Assembly: GCF_018619335.1 (NCBI RefSeq)
Contig: NZ_JAHHDX010000149.1
Location: 82,779 to 146,778, forward strand
Direction: 5' to 3'
Length of the DNA stretch: 64,000 nucleotides
Source of the DNA: Alteromonas sp. ALT199
GTDB lineage: Bacteria > Pseudomonadota > Gammaproteobacteria > Enterobacterales > Alteromonadaceae
The notes beneath the pieces are model-generated. The model ran no database searches and was not told the DNA's origin. It saw nothing but the letters and a program-made list of their open reading frames with translations. Position 1 is the stretch's first letter. Every line of letters begins with the position of its first letter. Positions 26,506-36,912 of the stretch are shown here, piece after piece. A program made the position numbers and the translations under genes.

Positions 26506-26514
26506 GAGACAAAC

Positions 26515-28341
26515 ATGAATCCAAAAATTGCTGAAGTTACGCAACGAATTATCGAGCGTAGTAAAGAAACGCGTAAAGCGTATTTAGAAAAGATTGAAGA
26601 CGCGCGCCGTCAAGGTCCACACCGTGGTGTATTGTCGTGCGGTAACTTGGCTCACGGCTTTGCCGCATGTGGTACAGGTGAAAAGGCTGATCTTCGTTCC
26701 ATGACCAAAGCCAACGTGGCTATTGTGTCTGCATACAATGACATGCTTTCTGCTCACCAGCCTTATGAAACTTACCCAGCGCTTATTCGCGAAGCGGTAA
26801 AAGAAGTGGGCAGTGTAGCGCAGTTTGCTGGTGGTGTACCTGCAATGTGTGATGGTGTGACGCAAGGCCAGTCTGGTATGGACTTAAGCCTTATGAGCCG
26901 TGACAACATCGCCCAGGGTGCAGCTATCGCACTTTCACATAACATGTTTGATAGCGCGCTAATGCTGGGTATTTGCGATAAAATCGTACCTGGACTGCTA
27001 ATGGGTGCGTTAACGTTTGGTCATTTACCAACCGTTTTTGTTCCAGCCGGCCCTATGCCATCAGGCTTACCAAACAAAGAAAAAGCTCGCGTACGCCAAG
27101 AATTTGCTGAAGGCAAAGTAGGTCGTGACGCGCTGCTTGAAGCTGAGTCCCAGTCTTATCATTCTGCTGGTACTTGTACTTTCTACGGTACAGCAAACTC
27201 AAACCAGCTTGTTGTTGAGATGATGGGCTTACACCTACCGGGTTCTTCGTTTGTTAACCCAGGTACGCCACTGCGTGATGCGCTAACAAAAGCAGCTGCA
27301 GTTCAAGCAACACGCCTAACTGACCTTGGCGACAATTACACGCCAATTGGCCACATTGTAGATGCTAAGGCCATTGTGAACGGTCTTGTAGGTTTACTTG
27401 CAACGGGTGGTTCTACTAACCACACCATGCACCTTATCGCGGTTGCGCGCGCTGCTGGTTACATTGTTAACTGGGATGATTTCTCAGATATTTCAAATGC
27501 GGTTCCACTACTCACCCGTATTTATCCTAACGGTTCAGCAGACATTAACCATTTTGTTGCCGCTGGCGGTATGTCTTTGCTTATCAGGCAGCTACTTGAC
27601 GCAGGTTTACTACACAACGATGTGAAAACTATCGTTGGTGATGGTCTAGACCTATACACTAAAGAGCCAGTTCTAAAAGACGGCGAGCTAGAGTGGCGCG
27701 ACGGCCCAACTGAATCTCTGGATAAAGAGGTACTCGCGACCGTTGAGACTCCGTTTAAGCCTGATGGTGGTTTGAGTGTGCTTGACGGTAACCTAGGTCG
27801 CGGCGTAATAAAAACGTCTGCGCTTCGTACTCCGCATTGCACGATTAAAGCGCCAGCGGTAGTGTTTGAAGATCAGTTTGAACTAGATGACGCGTTTAAA
27901 TCTGGCAAGCTAGATAAAGACTGCATCGTTGTTGTTCGCTTCCAGGGTCCATCGGCGATTGGTATGCCAGAGCTTCACCGCTTGACGCCACCACTTGGAG
28001 TAATTCAGGACCGTGGATTCAAAGTAGCACTTGTTACTGACGGACGTATGTCGGGTGCATCAGGTAAGGTACCTGCTGCTATCCACGTGACTCCAGAAGC
28101 TTATAAAGGTGGTCTACTTGCTAAGGTACAAGAAGGCGACATTATTGAGCTCAACACCGAAACCGGTGCCCTGACTCTGCACGTTGATGACGAAACCCTT
28201 GCCGCTCGTGAAGCTGCGCCAGCAAACTTGGCGAAGCATCATGTAGGTATGGGACGTGAAATGTTCGCAGGTATGCGCGCCATCCTTACTGGTGCAGAAG
28301 AAGGGGCGTGTTCACTGTTTTACACGCAGGAGCAAGCATAA
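26515..28341 (+). CDS. edd: Phosphogluconate dehydratase
   Basis: A 608-residue [4Fe-4S] dehydratase of the IlvD/Edd family that turns 6-phosphogluconate into 2-keto-3-deoxy-6-phosphogluconate. Cluster-binding and active-site segments: [47 protein letters not shown], and [21 protein letters not shown] sits seven bases before the ATG. The stop codon overlaps the glk start by one base. As an iron-sulfur enzyme it is expected to be oxidant-sensitive. Confidence 0.97.
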   Translation: MNPKIAEVTQRIIERSKETRKAYLEKIEDARRQGPHRGVLSCGNLAHGFAACGTGEKADLRSMTKANVAIVSAYNDMLSAHQPYETYPALIREAVKEVGSVAQFAGGVPAMCDGVTQGQSGMDLSLMSRDNIAQGAAIALSHNMFDSALMLGICDKIVPGLLMGALTFGHLPTVFVPAGPMPSGLPNKEKARVRQEFAEGKVGRDALLEAESQSYHSAGTCTFYGTANSNQLVVEMMGLHLPGSSFVNPGTPLRDALTKAAAVQATRLTDLGDNYTPIGHIVDAKAIVNGLVGLLATGGSTNHTMHLIAVARAAGYIVNWDDFSDISNAVPLLTRIYPNGSADINHFVAAGGMSLLIRQLLDAGLLHNDVKTIVGDGLDLYTKEPVLKDGELEWRDGPTESLDKEVLATVETPFKPDGGLSVLDGNLGRGVIKTSALRTPHCTIKAPAVVFEDQFELDDAFKSGKLDKDCIVVVRFQGPSAIGMPELHRLTPPLGVIQDRGFKVALVTDGRMSGASGKVPAAIHVTPEAYKGGLLAKVQEGDIIELNTETGALTLHVDDETLAAREAAPANLAKHHVGMGREMFAGMRAILTGAEEGACSLFYTQEQA

Positions 28342-29294
28342 TGAGCCAAAAGTTTGTGGCTGATGTTGGCGGTACCAATATTCGCGTTGCGAGAGTATCC
28401 GAGTCGGGCGTCACTGACATTAAAAAATACATGTGTAACGACTTTGCTAGCATCGACTTAGCTATTGCGCAGTATTTTAGCGATATGCCAGAGCACAGCT
28501 TTACCCAAGGTTGTATTGCAATTGCCTGCCCAGTGCTAGGTGACCAAGTTGTTATGACCAACCACAGCTGGGCGTTTTCTCAAAACGCTCTTCGTTCTCA
28601 GCTTAAGCTAGACGCGCTGTTTGTTATTAACGACTTCACTGCAGTAGCACATTCATTGCCTGTGTTAAGTAAAGAGCAAGTTGTTCAAATTGGTGAAGGT
28701 ACGGCAAAAGAGAACGGCAATATTGCTGTTTTTGGCCCAGGTACTGGCCTTGGCGTTGAGCATATCACTATGACTTCAACGGGCTGGCAAACATTAGACG
28801 GTGAGGGTGGTCATGTTGACTTCGCTCCCGTTGATGAAACTGATGTTGTAGTATGGCGGCATTTACAAACAACGTTAGGGCGTGCTTCTGCTGAAGAAGT
28901 GATGTCTGGACGTGGCCTACACAATATCTACACTGCGCTAGCTAACGATGCGTCTGCCCCTGTTGCCTTTACCGAGCCTGCGCAAATAACTGAAGCTGCG
29001 TTAAACGGAACCTGTGAGTTAGCTGAAGCGACACTGACTCAATTCTGCCGAATTATGGGCAGCTTTGCAGGTAACCTGGCGCTCAATATGGCGACTACTG
29101 GCGGCATCTTTATTGGTGGCGGTATTGCAAATCGTTTCCCTGAGTTTATTCAAAACAGCGATTTCAGAGCGCGTTTTGAAGCGAAAGGGCAAATGAAGCA
29201 TTACGTAAAAGACGTTCCCACCTATCTCATTGCAGAGCCTGATCACGGTTTATTAGGTGCGGCTGCATATCTGAATCAAAATACAGCGAGCTAA
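28341..29294 (+). CDS. glk: Glucokinase
   Basis: A 317-residue GlkA-type glucokinase phosphorylating glucose with ATP. The ATG at 28341 overlaps the edd stop (taATG) and follows AGGAG. Motifs: ADVGGTNIRVARV (phosphate 1), NDFTAVAHSLP, FGPGTGLGVEHI, GEGGHVDFAP with catalytic region, GGIFIGGGIANRF. Its place inside the Entner-Doudoroff operon ties phosphorylation of free glucose, for instance from glycogen or maltodextrin hydrolysis, to the same control as downstream steps. Confidence 0.93.
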   Translation: MSQKFVADVGGTNIRVARVSESGVTDIKKYMCNDFASIDLAIAQYFSDMPEHSFTQGCIAIACPVLGDQVVMTNHSWAFSQNALRSQLKLDALFVINDFTAVAHSLPVLSKEQVVQIGEGTAKENGNIAVFGPGTGLGVEHITMTSTGWQTLDGEGGHVDFAPVDETDVVVWRHLQTTLGRASAEEVMSGRGLHNIYTALANDASAPVAFTEPAQITEAALNGTCELAEATLTQFCRIMGSFAGNLALNMATTGGIFIGGGIANRFPEFIQNSDFRARFEAKGQMKHYVKDVPTYLIAEPDHGLLGAAAYLNQNTAS

Positions 29295-29297
29295 ATT

Positions 29298-29942
29298 ATG
29301 ACATCGAAATGGAAAACCTCTCCAGAGGAAATTTTTGCAGCCGGCCCAGTTGTACCTGTGTTGGTTATCAACGACGTAGAAAAAGCGGTACCTCTGGCAA
29401 AAGCGCTAATGGAAGGTGGAATTAAAGTTTTAGAAGTAACTTTACGTACACCGGCAGCAATTGACGTAATTAAGCGAATTGCCGACGAAGTGCCTGATTC
29501 TTTAATTGGTGCAGGTACGGTAACTAATGCACAGCAGCTCAAAGCGGTTGTAGAAGCGGGCGCTAAATTTGCTATAAGCCCAGGTATGACGGCTGACTTG
29601 CTAAAAGCGGGTATGGATGCTGATATTCCACTTATCCCAGGTATTTCTTCAACCTCTGATCTCATGAAGGGTAAAGATGCGGGTTACACCCACATGAAGT
29701 TCTTCCCTGCAGAAGCATCAGGTGGTGTTAATGCTATCAAATCTATTAGTGGTCCGTTCCCTGATGTAACCTTCTGTCCAACAGGCGGTATTGGTCCAAA
29801 CAACTACAACGACTACCTAGCGCTTAAAAACGTTAAGTGTGTAGGCGGTTCGTGGTTAGCACCAGATGATGCAATTGAGTCAGGTGATTGGGCGCGCATT
29901 ACCCAACTAGCTAAAGAAGCCGTTGCAGGTGCAAAGCAGTAA
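29298..29942 (+). CDS. eda: KDPG aldolase
   Basis: A 214-residue class I aldolase splitting 2-keto-3-deoxy-6-phosphogluconate into pyruvate and glyceraldehyde 3-phosphate. Family motifs: [12 protein letters not shown] with the catalytic Glu, [21 protein letters not shown], and [12 protein letters not shown] containing the Schiff-base Lys, then [15 protein letters not shown]. Last gene of the operon, three bases after glk and followed by a strong terminator. Confidence 0.96.
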   Translation: MTSKWKTSPEEIFAAGPVVPVLVINDVEKAVPLAKALMEGGIKVLEVTLRTPAAIDVIKRIADEVPDSLIGAGTVTNAQQLKAVVEAGAKFAISPGMTADLLKAGMDADIPLIPGISSTSDLMKGKDAGYTHMKFFPAEASGGVNAIKSISGPFPDVTFCPTGGIGPNNYNDYLALKNVKCVGGSWLAPDDAIESGDWARITQLAKEAVAGAKQ

Positions 29943-29963
29943 AAGTCGCTAAGTTCTATAGTT

Positions 29964-29993
29964 AAAAAAACCTGCCTATTGGCAGGTTTTTTT
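29964..29993 (+). terminator. Intrinsic terminator of the zwf-eda operon
   Basis: AAACCTGCC-TATT-GGCAGGTTT stem with seven T; the A run on the left side makes it usable in both directions for the convergent mutarotase gene. Confidence 0.92.
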
Positions 29994-30067
29994 ATAACAC
30001 ATTTTCGCTATCGAGTTTTACTGGCAAGCCTGGCTCTCAACCAAAGACTATTTACATAGTCACACGT

Positions 30068-30919
30068 TTACTGAGGCACAATCGTTTGTTTAAGGGTGTG
30101 ACTTTCACCAGGCGCTAATGTTTTGCTTTGTGTTAATGACGTTTCTACACACAGCATGTGTTTATAGCCAAATGGATCCATATCTGAAATAGATGCTGCA
30201 CTTTGCCAAGGGTTCCACACTACAAGTGAGTCATTTCCTTGTGAGACTACTTCTGTAAATGTATTGCCGCTTATTTTTATAGCGGCGTTTCTGATTGGCG
30301 CTTGATGGATTCGGTCTGTTTCACCGGTAATAGTGTAGGGCGATGGCGTTGGCTTTAGCGCCCAAGCGTCAAGCTTGTCTTTATATTGCCCTTCAATTCC
30401 CTCTATAACTGCCTGCTGAATATCATCAACATGAAAATAGGTGTGTAACGCACAGTTAAAGTCGAATGCAGCCACGCCTGTATTTTCAGTAACCAGAGCT
30501 ACGTCCATAGTTTCACCGATAGCGAGAACCATAGTTACGGTACAGTCATTTTCAAATCCTTCAGCTCGGGTAAAGCTAGGAGAAAGCGTAATGGTCGTTC
30601 CGTTTTCAGTTTCATCTGAGGTTACAAGTTTCCACACTTGCGTCCTTAAAAAGCCGTGAGCGGGTAGGGCGCCTTTTTCTCGTCCATGGTCATCACTAAA
30701 CCATGGCCAGCAAACCGGAATACCACCGCGGATAGGACGCTCACCGTTTAAGTATGCATGTGGGCTTACCCAAAGTCGTTCTTTGTTATCGATTTTAGGG
30801 ACAAAAGATAAAACATGGCCGCCAAATAAGCTTATACGTGCCTTAGCAAAAGCATTGTCCACGTCTAAAAAGGTAAGACCATTAGATTCGCTAACGGTAA
30901 CTGAATTAACAGGTGGCAT
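30068..30919 (-). CDS. D-hexose-6-phosphate mutarotase (YeaD-like)
   Basis: A 283-residue aldose-1-epimerase-fold protein that interconverts alpha and beta hexose 6-phosphates, supplying the beta anomer to Zwf. The ATG at 30919 is chosen because AGGAGG precedes it; an in-frame start 33 bases upstream lies before that site. Signatures: SPHAYLNGERPIRGGIPVCWPWF, GALPAHGFLRTQVW (catalytic His) and LCVETSL (catalytic Glu). It sits between the zwf operon and gap, consistent with central sugar-phosphate metabolism. Confidence 0.88.
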   Translation of the reverse strand: MPPVNSVTVSESNGLTFLDVDNAFAKARISLFGGHVLSFVPKIDNKERLWVSPHAYLNGERPIRGGIPVCWPWFSDDHGREKGALPAHGFLRTQVWKLVTSDETENGTTITLSPSFTRAEGFENDCTVTMVLAIGETMDVALVTENTGVAAFDFNCALHTYFHVDDIQQAVIEGIEGQYKDKLDAWALKPTPSPYTITGETDRIHQAPIRNAAIKISGNTFTEVVSQGNDSLVVWNPWQSAASISDMDPFGYKHMLCVETSLTQSKTLAPGESHTLKQTIVPQ

Positions 30920-31015
30920 AAGTCCTCCTTGGACTGAATACAAATCTTGCAAAATAGCGACGTGAAAGCATATATCGCTGGAAAACGTCTTAATTAATAT
31001 ATGACGATAAAAAAC

Positions 31016-31047
31016 AAAAAAGGTGCAAACATAATGTTTACACCTTT
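31016..31047 (-). terminator. Terminator-like hairpin downstream of gap
   Basis: AGGTGCAAACAT/ATGTTTACACCT stem with one mismatch; on the minus strand it is followed by TTTTTTGTTTTTT. It is the likely end of the gap transcript. Confidence 0.75.
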
Positions 31048-31063
31048 AGATTAACTCAACTTT

Positions 31064-31090
31064 AGAACAAATAGTTTAACTATTTGTTCT
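31064..31090. repeat. Perfect 13-bp inverted repeat after gap
   Basis: Left arm AGAACAAATAGTT, one central base, right arm AACTATTTGTTCT. It begins 11 bases past the gap stop codon, before the T-tailed hairpin. It has no T run of its own, so it may protect the mRNA 3' end or bind a protein. Confidence 0.7.
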
Positions 31091-31101
31091 ATGTTTAATT
31101 T

Positions 31102-32133
<1,032 letters not shown>

Positions 32134-32185
32134 TTACGTAAAGTATGGATCAAAATGCCATAATTAGCAAAATAAAAAGCTAAAG

Positions 32186-32200
32186 TGTTGCAAAATTACG
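32186..32200 (-). promoter_or_regulatory. Weak HexR-like site upstream of gap
   Basis: On the minus strand CGTAATTTTGCAACA, 11 of 15 bases as in TGTAATTTTATTACA with one intact half-site. The location fits, since gap is a known HexR target in some relatives, but the match is imperfect. Confidence 0.35.
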
Positions 32201-32333
32201 AATAAATGCTATTGCAATCGTATTCACATATCGCGAAGCCCTTGTTTCTAGAATAATGTTAAAAATTTGTTTGTAGACGCGCTTTGCACCTTTGCCCTAT
32301 GCGTCTTTCACCGAATAACAGGAATGACACACC

Positions 32334-34532
32334 ATGACACAACAACTTCTGCAACAACTGGTTGAAATGCGGGGAATTGAAACCCAATACGTCGATGCAT
32401 GGGGTAAACCAGCAACCATCGCAGAATCAAGTAAAGCAAAACTGCTTAATACACTTGGCTATGACACCAGTAGTGATAAAAAAATTCAGTCACAAATTAC
32501 AAAAGATATTACGTCGGTATGGTTGTCACCGCTAAATCCTGTTCAAGTGGTTCGAAACACAGAAGAAACAAACCTTGCGGTTCGTTTGCCCATTGAACTG
32601 GTTAACGACGACCACACGCTTACTGTCACATGCGAAAATGGTGACGTGCTTACTCATCAGTTCACGCCAGTAGAGCAAGAAATGACGACTATGGCGCATA
32701 TCGACGATGTCGAGTTCCATGAATACGTAATAACGCTACCTTTGGATTTACCACTTGGGTACCACGATGTAGCCTTGAGTGCAGATGGCGATGAATTTGC
32801 ACGTTCTCGTTTAATTGTGGCTCCAGAAGCGTGTTACACACCGAAAGAGATTAGAGAAGGTAAAAAGATTTGGGGCCTAAGTGTTCAGCTATACTGTGTT
32901 CGTAGCGAAAAGAACTGGGGTATTGGGGACTTTTCTGACTTAGCACTACTTATCGAAAAAGCAGCAGGTGTTGGCGCAGACTTTATTGGGCTTAACCCAA
33001 TTCACGCGCTTTACCCGGCGAACCCTAACGCATGTTCGCCTTATGGACCAAGTTCACGTCGCTGGCTTAACTATCTATATATTGATGTAACCGCCATTGA
33101 GGGCTACGACGATGCATCGGTGCAATCGGTAGTTGGCAGTGATGAGTTTAAAGCTACGCTGGAGCATGCCCGTAACGTTGAACACGTTGACTACGAAGCA
33201 GTAGCACACGTTAAATTAGCGGCGCTTAAAGCGGTGTTTGAGGTGTACGACGCTAAATACCTTCGTAAAAACACCAAACAAAATAAAGCGTTTAACGCTT
33301 TTATAGAAGCGGGTGGTGAAAGCTTAGATATGTTGGCAGTGTATGATGCACTGCAGTCACATCTAAAAGCTGATGGTAAGGAAAGCTGGGGTTGGCCGGT
33401 ATTTCCACAAGAATTCAAAGGCTATCACAACCCAGCAGTGGCTAAGTTCAAAAGCGCTAACAAGCAAGAAGTCAAGTTCTACCTATTCCTTCAATGGATT
33501 GCTGCCCAGCAACTTGAAGTGGCAAGTAATAAAGCAACCGATGCCGGCATGACTATTGGTCTTTATCGCGACCTTGCGGTTGGTGTGAGTGAAGGCAGTG
33601 CCGAGATTTGGGGCAACAAAGACCTGTACTGTACCGATGCAAGTGTAGGTGCACCACCCGATATTTTAGGACCTCTAGGCCAGAACTGGGGTTTACCACC
33701 GATGGACCCTCGTAAGCTTTACGAGCAGGGGTATCAGCCAATTATTGATTTGTTTGCTTCGAACATGGCCTCTTCTGGCTCGTTACGTATCGATCACGTA
33801 ATGGCATTGCTACGGTTATGGTGGGTCGTGAAAGGCGATAACGCAAAAGACGGTGGCTATGTTTATTATCCCGTTGACGATTTACTCGGCATTTTAGCGT
33901 TAGAAAGCCATCGCAACCAAAGTCTGGTTATAGGCGAAGACTTGGGCACCGTGCCAGAAGAAATACGTAGTAAGCTTGCTGATAATGGCGTCTACTCATA
34001 TCGCGTATTTTTCTTTGAACAAGCGGAAGACGGCGGTTTCTTCTCGCCTAGCCATTATCCTGTTCAGTCGATGTCAACTTTGACTACACACGACATGCCA
34101 ACGCTAATTGGCTACTGGCACTGTTTGGACCTAGAGTTAGGTAAAGAGATAGGGCTATATCCAACAGAAGATATTCTGCAAACCCTTTATGCAGATCGTC
34201 ACGAAAATAAGCAGGCTATTCTTGATACTTTGCATGGTCATGGGTCTATTGGCGACCATGTGGGTCATGATGTTAATCACACTGGCATGAATCGCGATTT
34301 GAATAATGGTATGCAGGTTCATATGGCGGGTGGTTCAAGTGCGCTGCTTAGCCTTCAGTTAGAAGACTGGCTAGAAATGGATAAACCAGTAAATATCCCT
34401 GGGACATTTAATGAATATCCAAACTGGCGTAGAAAACTCACTGAGAATATCGAGTCTATGTTTGATAGACATGATATAAATGAGTTAGCGTCTAAACTTA
34501 CTCATGCTAGAAAACAAGCAAGCCAAGGCTAA
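32334..34532 (+). CDS. malQ: 4-alpha-glucanotransferase (amylomaltase)
   Basis: A 732-residue GH77 enzyme that disproportionates maltodextrins, releasing glucose and longer glucans. The N-terminal extension (about 1-160) is typical of gammaproteobacterial MalQ. Catalytic core signatures: GLSVQLYCVRSEKNWGIGDF, NPIHALYP, SPYGPSSRRWLN, LRIDHVMALLRLWW (nucleophile Asp), VIGEDLGTVP (acid/base Glu), LTTHDMPTL (third Asp). First of three glucan genes (malQ, glgB, glgX). Glucose it frees is the substrate of Glk. Confidence 0.95.
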   Translation: MTQQLLQQLVEMRGIETQYVDAWGKPATIAESSKAKLLNTLGYDTSSDKKIQSQITKDITSVWLSPLNPVQVVRNTEETNLAVRLPIELVNDDHTLTVTCENGDVLTHQFTPVEQEMTTMAHIDDVEFHEYVITLPLDLPLGYHDVALSADGDEFARSRLIVAPEACYTPKEIREGKKIWGLSVQLYCVRSEKNWGIGDFSDLALLIEKAAGVGADFIGLNPIHALYPANPNACSPYGPSSRRWLNYLYIDVTAIEGYDDASVQSVVGSDEFKATLEHARNVEHVDYEAVAHVKLAALKAVFEVYDAKYLRKNTKQNKAFNAFIEAGGESLDMLAVYDALQSHLKADGKESWGWPVFPQEFKGYHNPAVAKFKSANKQEVKFYLFLQWIAAQQLEVASNKATDAGMTIGLYRDLAVGVSEGSAEIWGNKDLYCTDASVGAPPDILGPLGQNWGLPPMDPRKLYEQGYQPIIDLFASNMASSGSLRIDHVMALLRLWWVVKGDNAKDGGYVYYPVDDLLGILALESHRNQSLVIGEDLGTVPEEIRSKLADNGVYSYRVFFFEQAEDGGFFSPSHYPVQSMSTLTTHDMPTLIGYWHCLDLELGKEIGLYPTEDILQTLYADRHENKQAILDTLHGHGSIGDHVGHDVNHTGMNRDLNNGMQVHMAGGSSALLSLQLEDWLEMDKPVNIPGTFNEYPNWRRKLTENIESMFDRHDINELASKLTHARKQASQG

Positions 34533-34561
34533 TTGCCCTTGTTTGAAAATTGATAACAGGC

Positions 34562-34675
34562 AGTTGCTTAGGCAACTTTAACGAGTAAGATAAAGTACCA
34601 AGACGGTACTGGATAGAGCTTAAATGCGAAAACGCATTTAAGCTCACAATTCAACCCGCTGTTATGCGGGTTTTT
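34562..34675 (+). terminator. Stacked hairpins and terminator between malQ and glgB
   Basis: Four successive hairpins in about 115 bp: AGTTGC/GCAACT (34562-34577), AGTACC/GGTACT (34594-34610), a perfect 13-bp stem with AAAA loop (34616-34645), and ACCCGC/GCGGGT followed by TTTTT (34654-34675). The last is a standard terminator placed only 14 bases before the glgB start, overlapping its leader, so readthrough or an internal promoter must supply glgB. Confidence 0.7.
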
Positions 34676-34689
34676 ACTAGGAGTAGCGA

Positions 34690-36864
34690 ATGCAATTAGC
34701 GCAGCAGTTTGAACAGGTATTATGTTCTCAGCCGTTTTCCCATTTAGGTGTAATAACAAATAATAAAAGGTCGATACTTCGAGTATGGCGTCCAGACGTC
34801 AATGAACTAACGATTAAATGGGTCAACGCAGCGCTAACAGATATAAACGTTACCTCTAAAAACGGCCTGTTCGAAACACCATTGCCAGACAATTATCAGG
34901 GCGAAATTTATCGCGTTCTCGCCAAAGGCGAAAAAGCTTATATAGACCCTTATCAGTTTACCGAACAGGCTTATCACGCTGTACATTATATTGATAGCAC
35001 GCCCACAAACTTGTATGAACAAGCTGGCGCACAACTTATTACACTGACTTCACCACAAGGTGAAGCTGTAAAAGGGGTAAGGTTCTGCGTATTCGCCCCT
35101 AATGCAAGTACGATATCGCTTATCGGCGATTTTAACCAGTGGGATGGGCGAAAGCACCCTATGGAGAAAACCTCCATGGGGTACTGGGTACTGTTTGTGC
35201 CAGAACTTTGTGAGGGTGAACGGTACAAATATCAAATAAAAGATGCCCACGGTCACGATTTACCGCACAAGGCGGATCCTCTTGGCTTTAGCGCCGAGCA
35301 ATACCCATCGCACGCGTCGAAAATTTATGATCACAACACCTATAAATGGAATGATGACGCTTGGATAGAAAAGCGAAAAGGCAATAAATACAACCGCCCA
35401 ATGAGCATTTATGAAGTGCATCTAGGCTCTTGGAAGCGCCCGAGTACTGAGACAGGCGCGCGCTATCTAACTTATAAAGCGTTAGCCGATGACCTGATAA
35501 GCTATGTTAGCGAAATGGGGTACACCCACGTAGAGCTATTGCCAGTTTCAGAGTTTCCGTTTGATGGTTCATGGGGTTACCAGCCAGTGGGCATGTTTGC
35601 GCCAACTAGCAGATTTGGAAACCCAGACGACTTCAAATACTTTGTTGATAAGGCTCACCAAGCAGGTATAGGCGTAATTATCGACTGGGTACCCGCTCAT
35701 TTCCCTGAAGACGGCCACGGCTTAGCAAGGTTCGATGGTTCATGTGTCTATGAATATGAAGATCCGAGAAAAGGTTGGCACCCAGATTGGAATTCTTGTA
35801 TTTACGATTTCGGTAAAGATACTGTTCGTCAATTCTTAGTGGCAAATGCACTGTTTTGGTTAGATAAATTCCACATAGATGGATTACGCGTTGATGCAGT
35901 TGCCTCAATGCTTTATCTAGATTACTCGCGAAACGATGGTGAGTGGATCCCTAATGTAGACGGCGGTAACGAAAATTATGAAGCCATTAGTTTACTTAAG
36001 TGGATGAACGAAGAAGTGTATAAGTACTATCCTGATACCATGACCATTGCCGAAGAATCGACATCATTCCCTAAAGTTTCCCGCCCAGTATTTGAAGGCG
36101 GTTTAGGATTCGGTTTTAAGTGGAACATGGGATGGATGCACGACTCTTTGCATTACATCGCTAAAGACCCCGCGTATCGTAACTATCATCACGGCGACAT
36201 TACATTTAGCATGGTTTATGCGTTTGACGAAAACTTCGTGTTACCTATTTCCCATGATGAGGTGGTGCACGGAAAAGGTAGTATGCTGCGCAAAATGCCC
36301 GGCGATGAATGGCAGCAGGCTGCTAACCTGCGCTGCTACGCAGGTTTTATGTATGGCCACCCCGGTAAAAAGCTCAACTTCATGGGAAATGAACTTGCTC
36401 AGGCCCGGGAGTGGAATCATGACAGCAGTTTAGACTGGCACTTACTTGATCATGATAAACATAAAGGCGTTCAGGCACTTTATAAAGCGCTCAACCATCT
36501 TTATACGTCAACGCCGGCTCTGTATGAGCAAGATCACGAGCCTAACGGCTTTGCTTGGGTAGATCACAGCAACGCCGATCAAAGTGTGGTGTCATTTGTC
36601 AGAGTGTCCAAAGACGCTAAGCAAAAAGTATACGTAGTGTCTAATTTTACTCCCGTACCACGCAAGCACTTTAGAATAGGCGTAGATGATGCATGCACGC
36701 TATCGCTAGCGCTGAACACTGATGATGGTGCGTTTTGGGGGAGTAATTACGAGGTAGTGTCTGAAGTGACGGCGCAACCCACACCGTGGAATGATCGCGC
36801 TCACTCTGTAGAGGTTACCTTACCGCCGCTAGCTACCGTATTTTATGTTGCCAATGTAGGTTAA
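34690..36864 (+). CDS. glgB: 1,4-alpha-glucan branching enzyme
   Basis: A 724-residue GH13 branching enzyme forming alpha-1,6 branches in glycogen. An N-terminal extension and CBM48 (about 100-210, with FCVFAPNASTISLIGDFNQW) precede the catalytic barrel: ELLPVSEFPFDGSWGYQ, VIIDWVPAHFP, DGLRVDAVASMLYLDY (nucleophile Asp), TIAEESTSFP (acid/base Glu), LPISHDEVVHGKGSM. Full length. AGGAG lies six bases before the ATG, immediately after a terminator hairpin. Confidence 0.96.
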   Translation: MQLAQQFEQVLCSQPFSHLGVITNNKRSILRVWRPDVNELTIKWVNAALTDINVTSKNGLFETPLPDNYQGEIYRVLAKGEKAYIDPYQFTEQAYHAVHYIDSTPTNLYEQAGAQLITLTSPQGEAVKGVRFCVFAPNASTISLIGDFNQWDGRKHPMEKTSMGYWVLFVPELCEGERYKYQIKDAHGHDLPHKADPLGFSAEQYPSHASKIYDHNTYKWNDDAWIEKRKGNKYNRPMSIYEVHLGSWKRPSTETGARYLTYKALADDLISYVSEMGYTHVELLPVSEFPFDGSWGYQPVGMFAPTSRFGNPDDFKYFVDKAHQAGIGVIIDWVPAHFPEDGHGLARFDGSCVYEYEDPRKGWHPDWNSCIYDFGKDTVRQFLVANALFWLDKFHIDGLRVDAVASMLYLDYSRNDGEWIPNVDGGNENYEAISLLKWMNEEVYKYYPDTMTIAEESTSFPKVSRPVFEGGLGFGFKWNMGWMHDSLHYIAKDPAYRNYHHGDITFSMVYAFDENFVLPISHDEVVHGKGSMLRKMPGDEWQQAANLRCYAGFMYGHPGKKLNFMGNELAQAREWNHDSSLDWHLLDHDKHKGVQALYKALNHLYTSTPALYEQDHEPNGFAWVDHSNADQSVVSFVRVSKDAKQKVYVVSNFTPVPRKHFRIGVDDACTLSLALNTDDGAFWGSNYEVVSEVTAQPTPWNDRAHSVEVTLPPLATVFYVANVG

Positions 36865-36912
36865 TCCTCCTGGGGCGCTAAAGCCCTAGCGTATAAATAG
36901 ATTGAGAACACA

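Noticed and set aside
34562..34689. Known riboswitch class before glgB
   Set aside because: The hairpins are simple stems without any aptamer signature I recognise.
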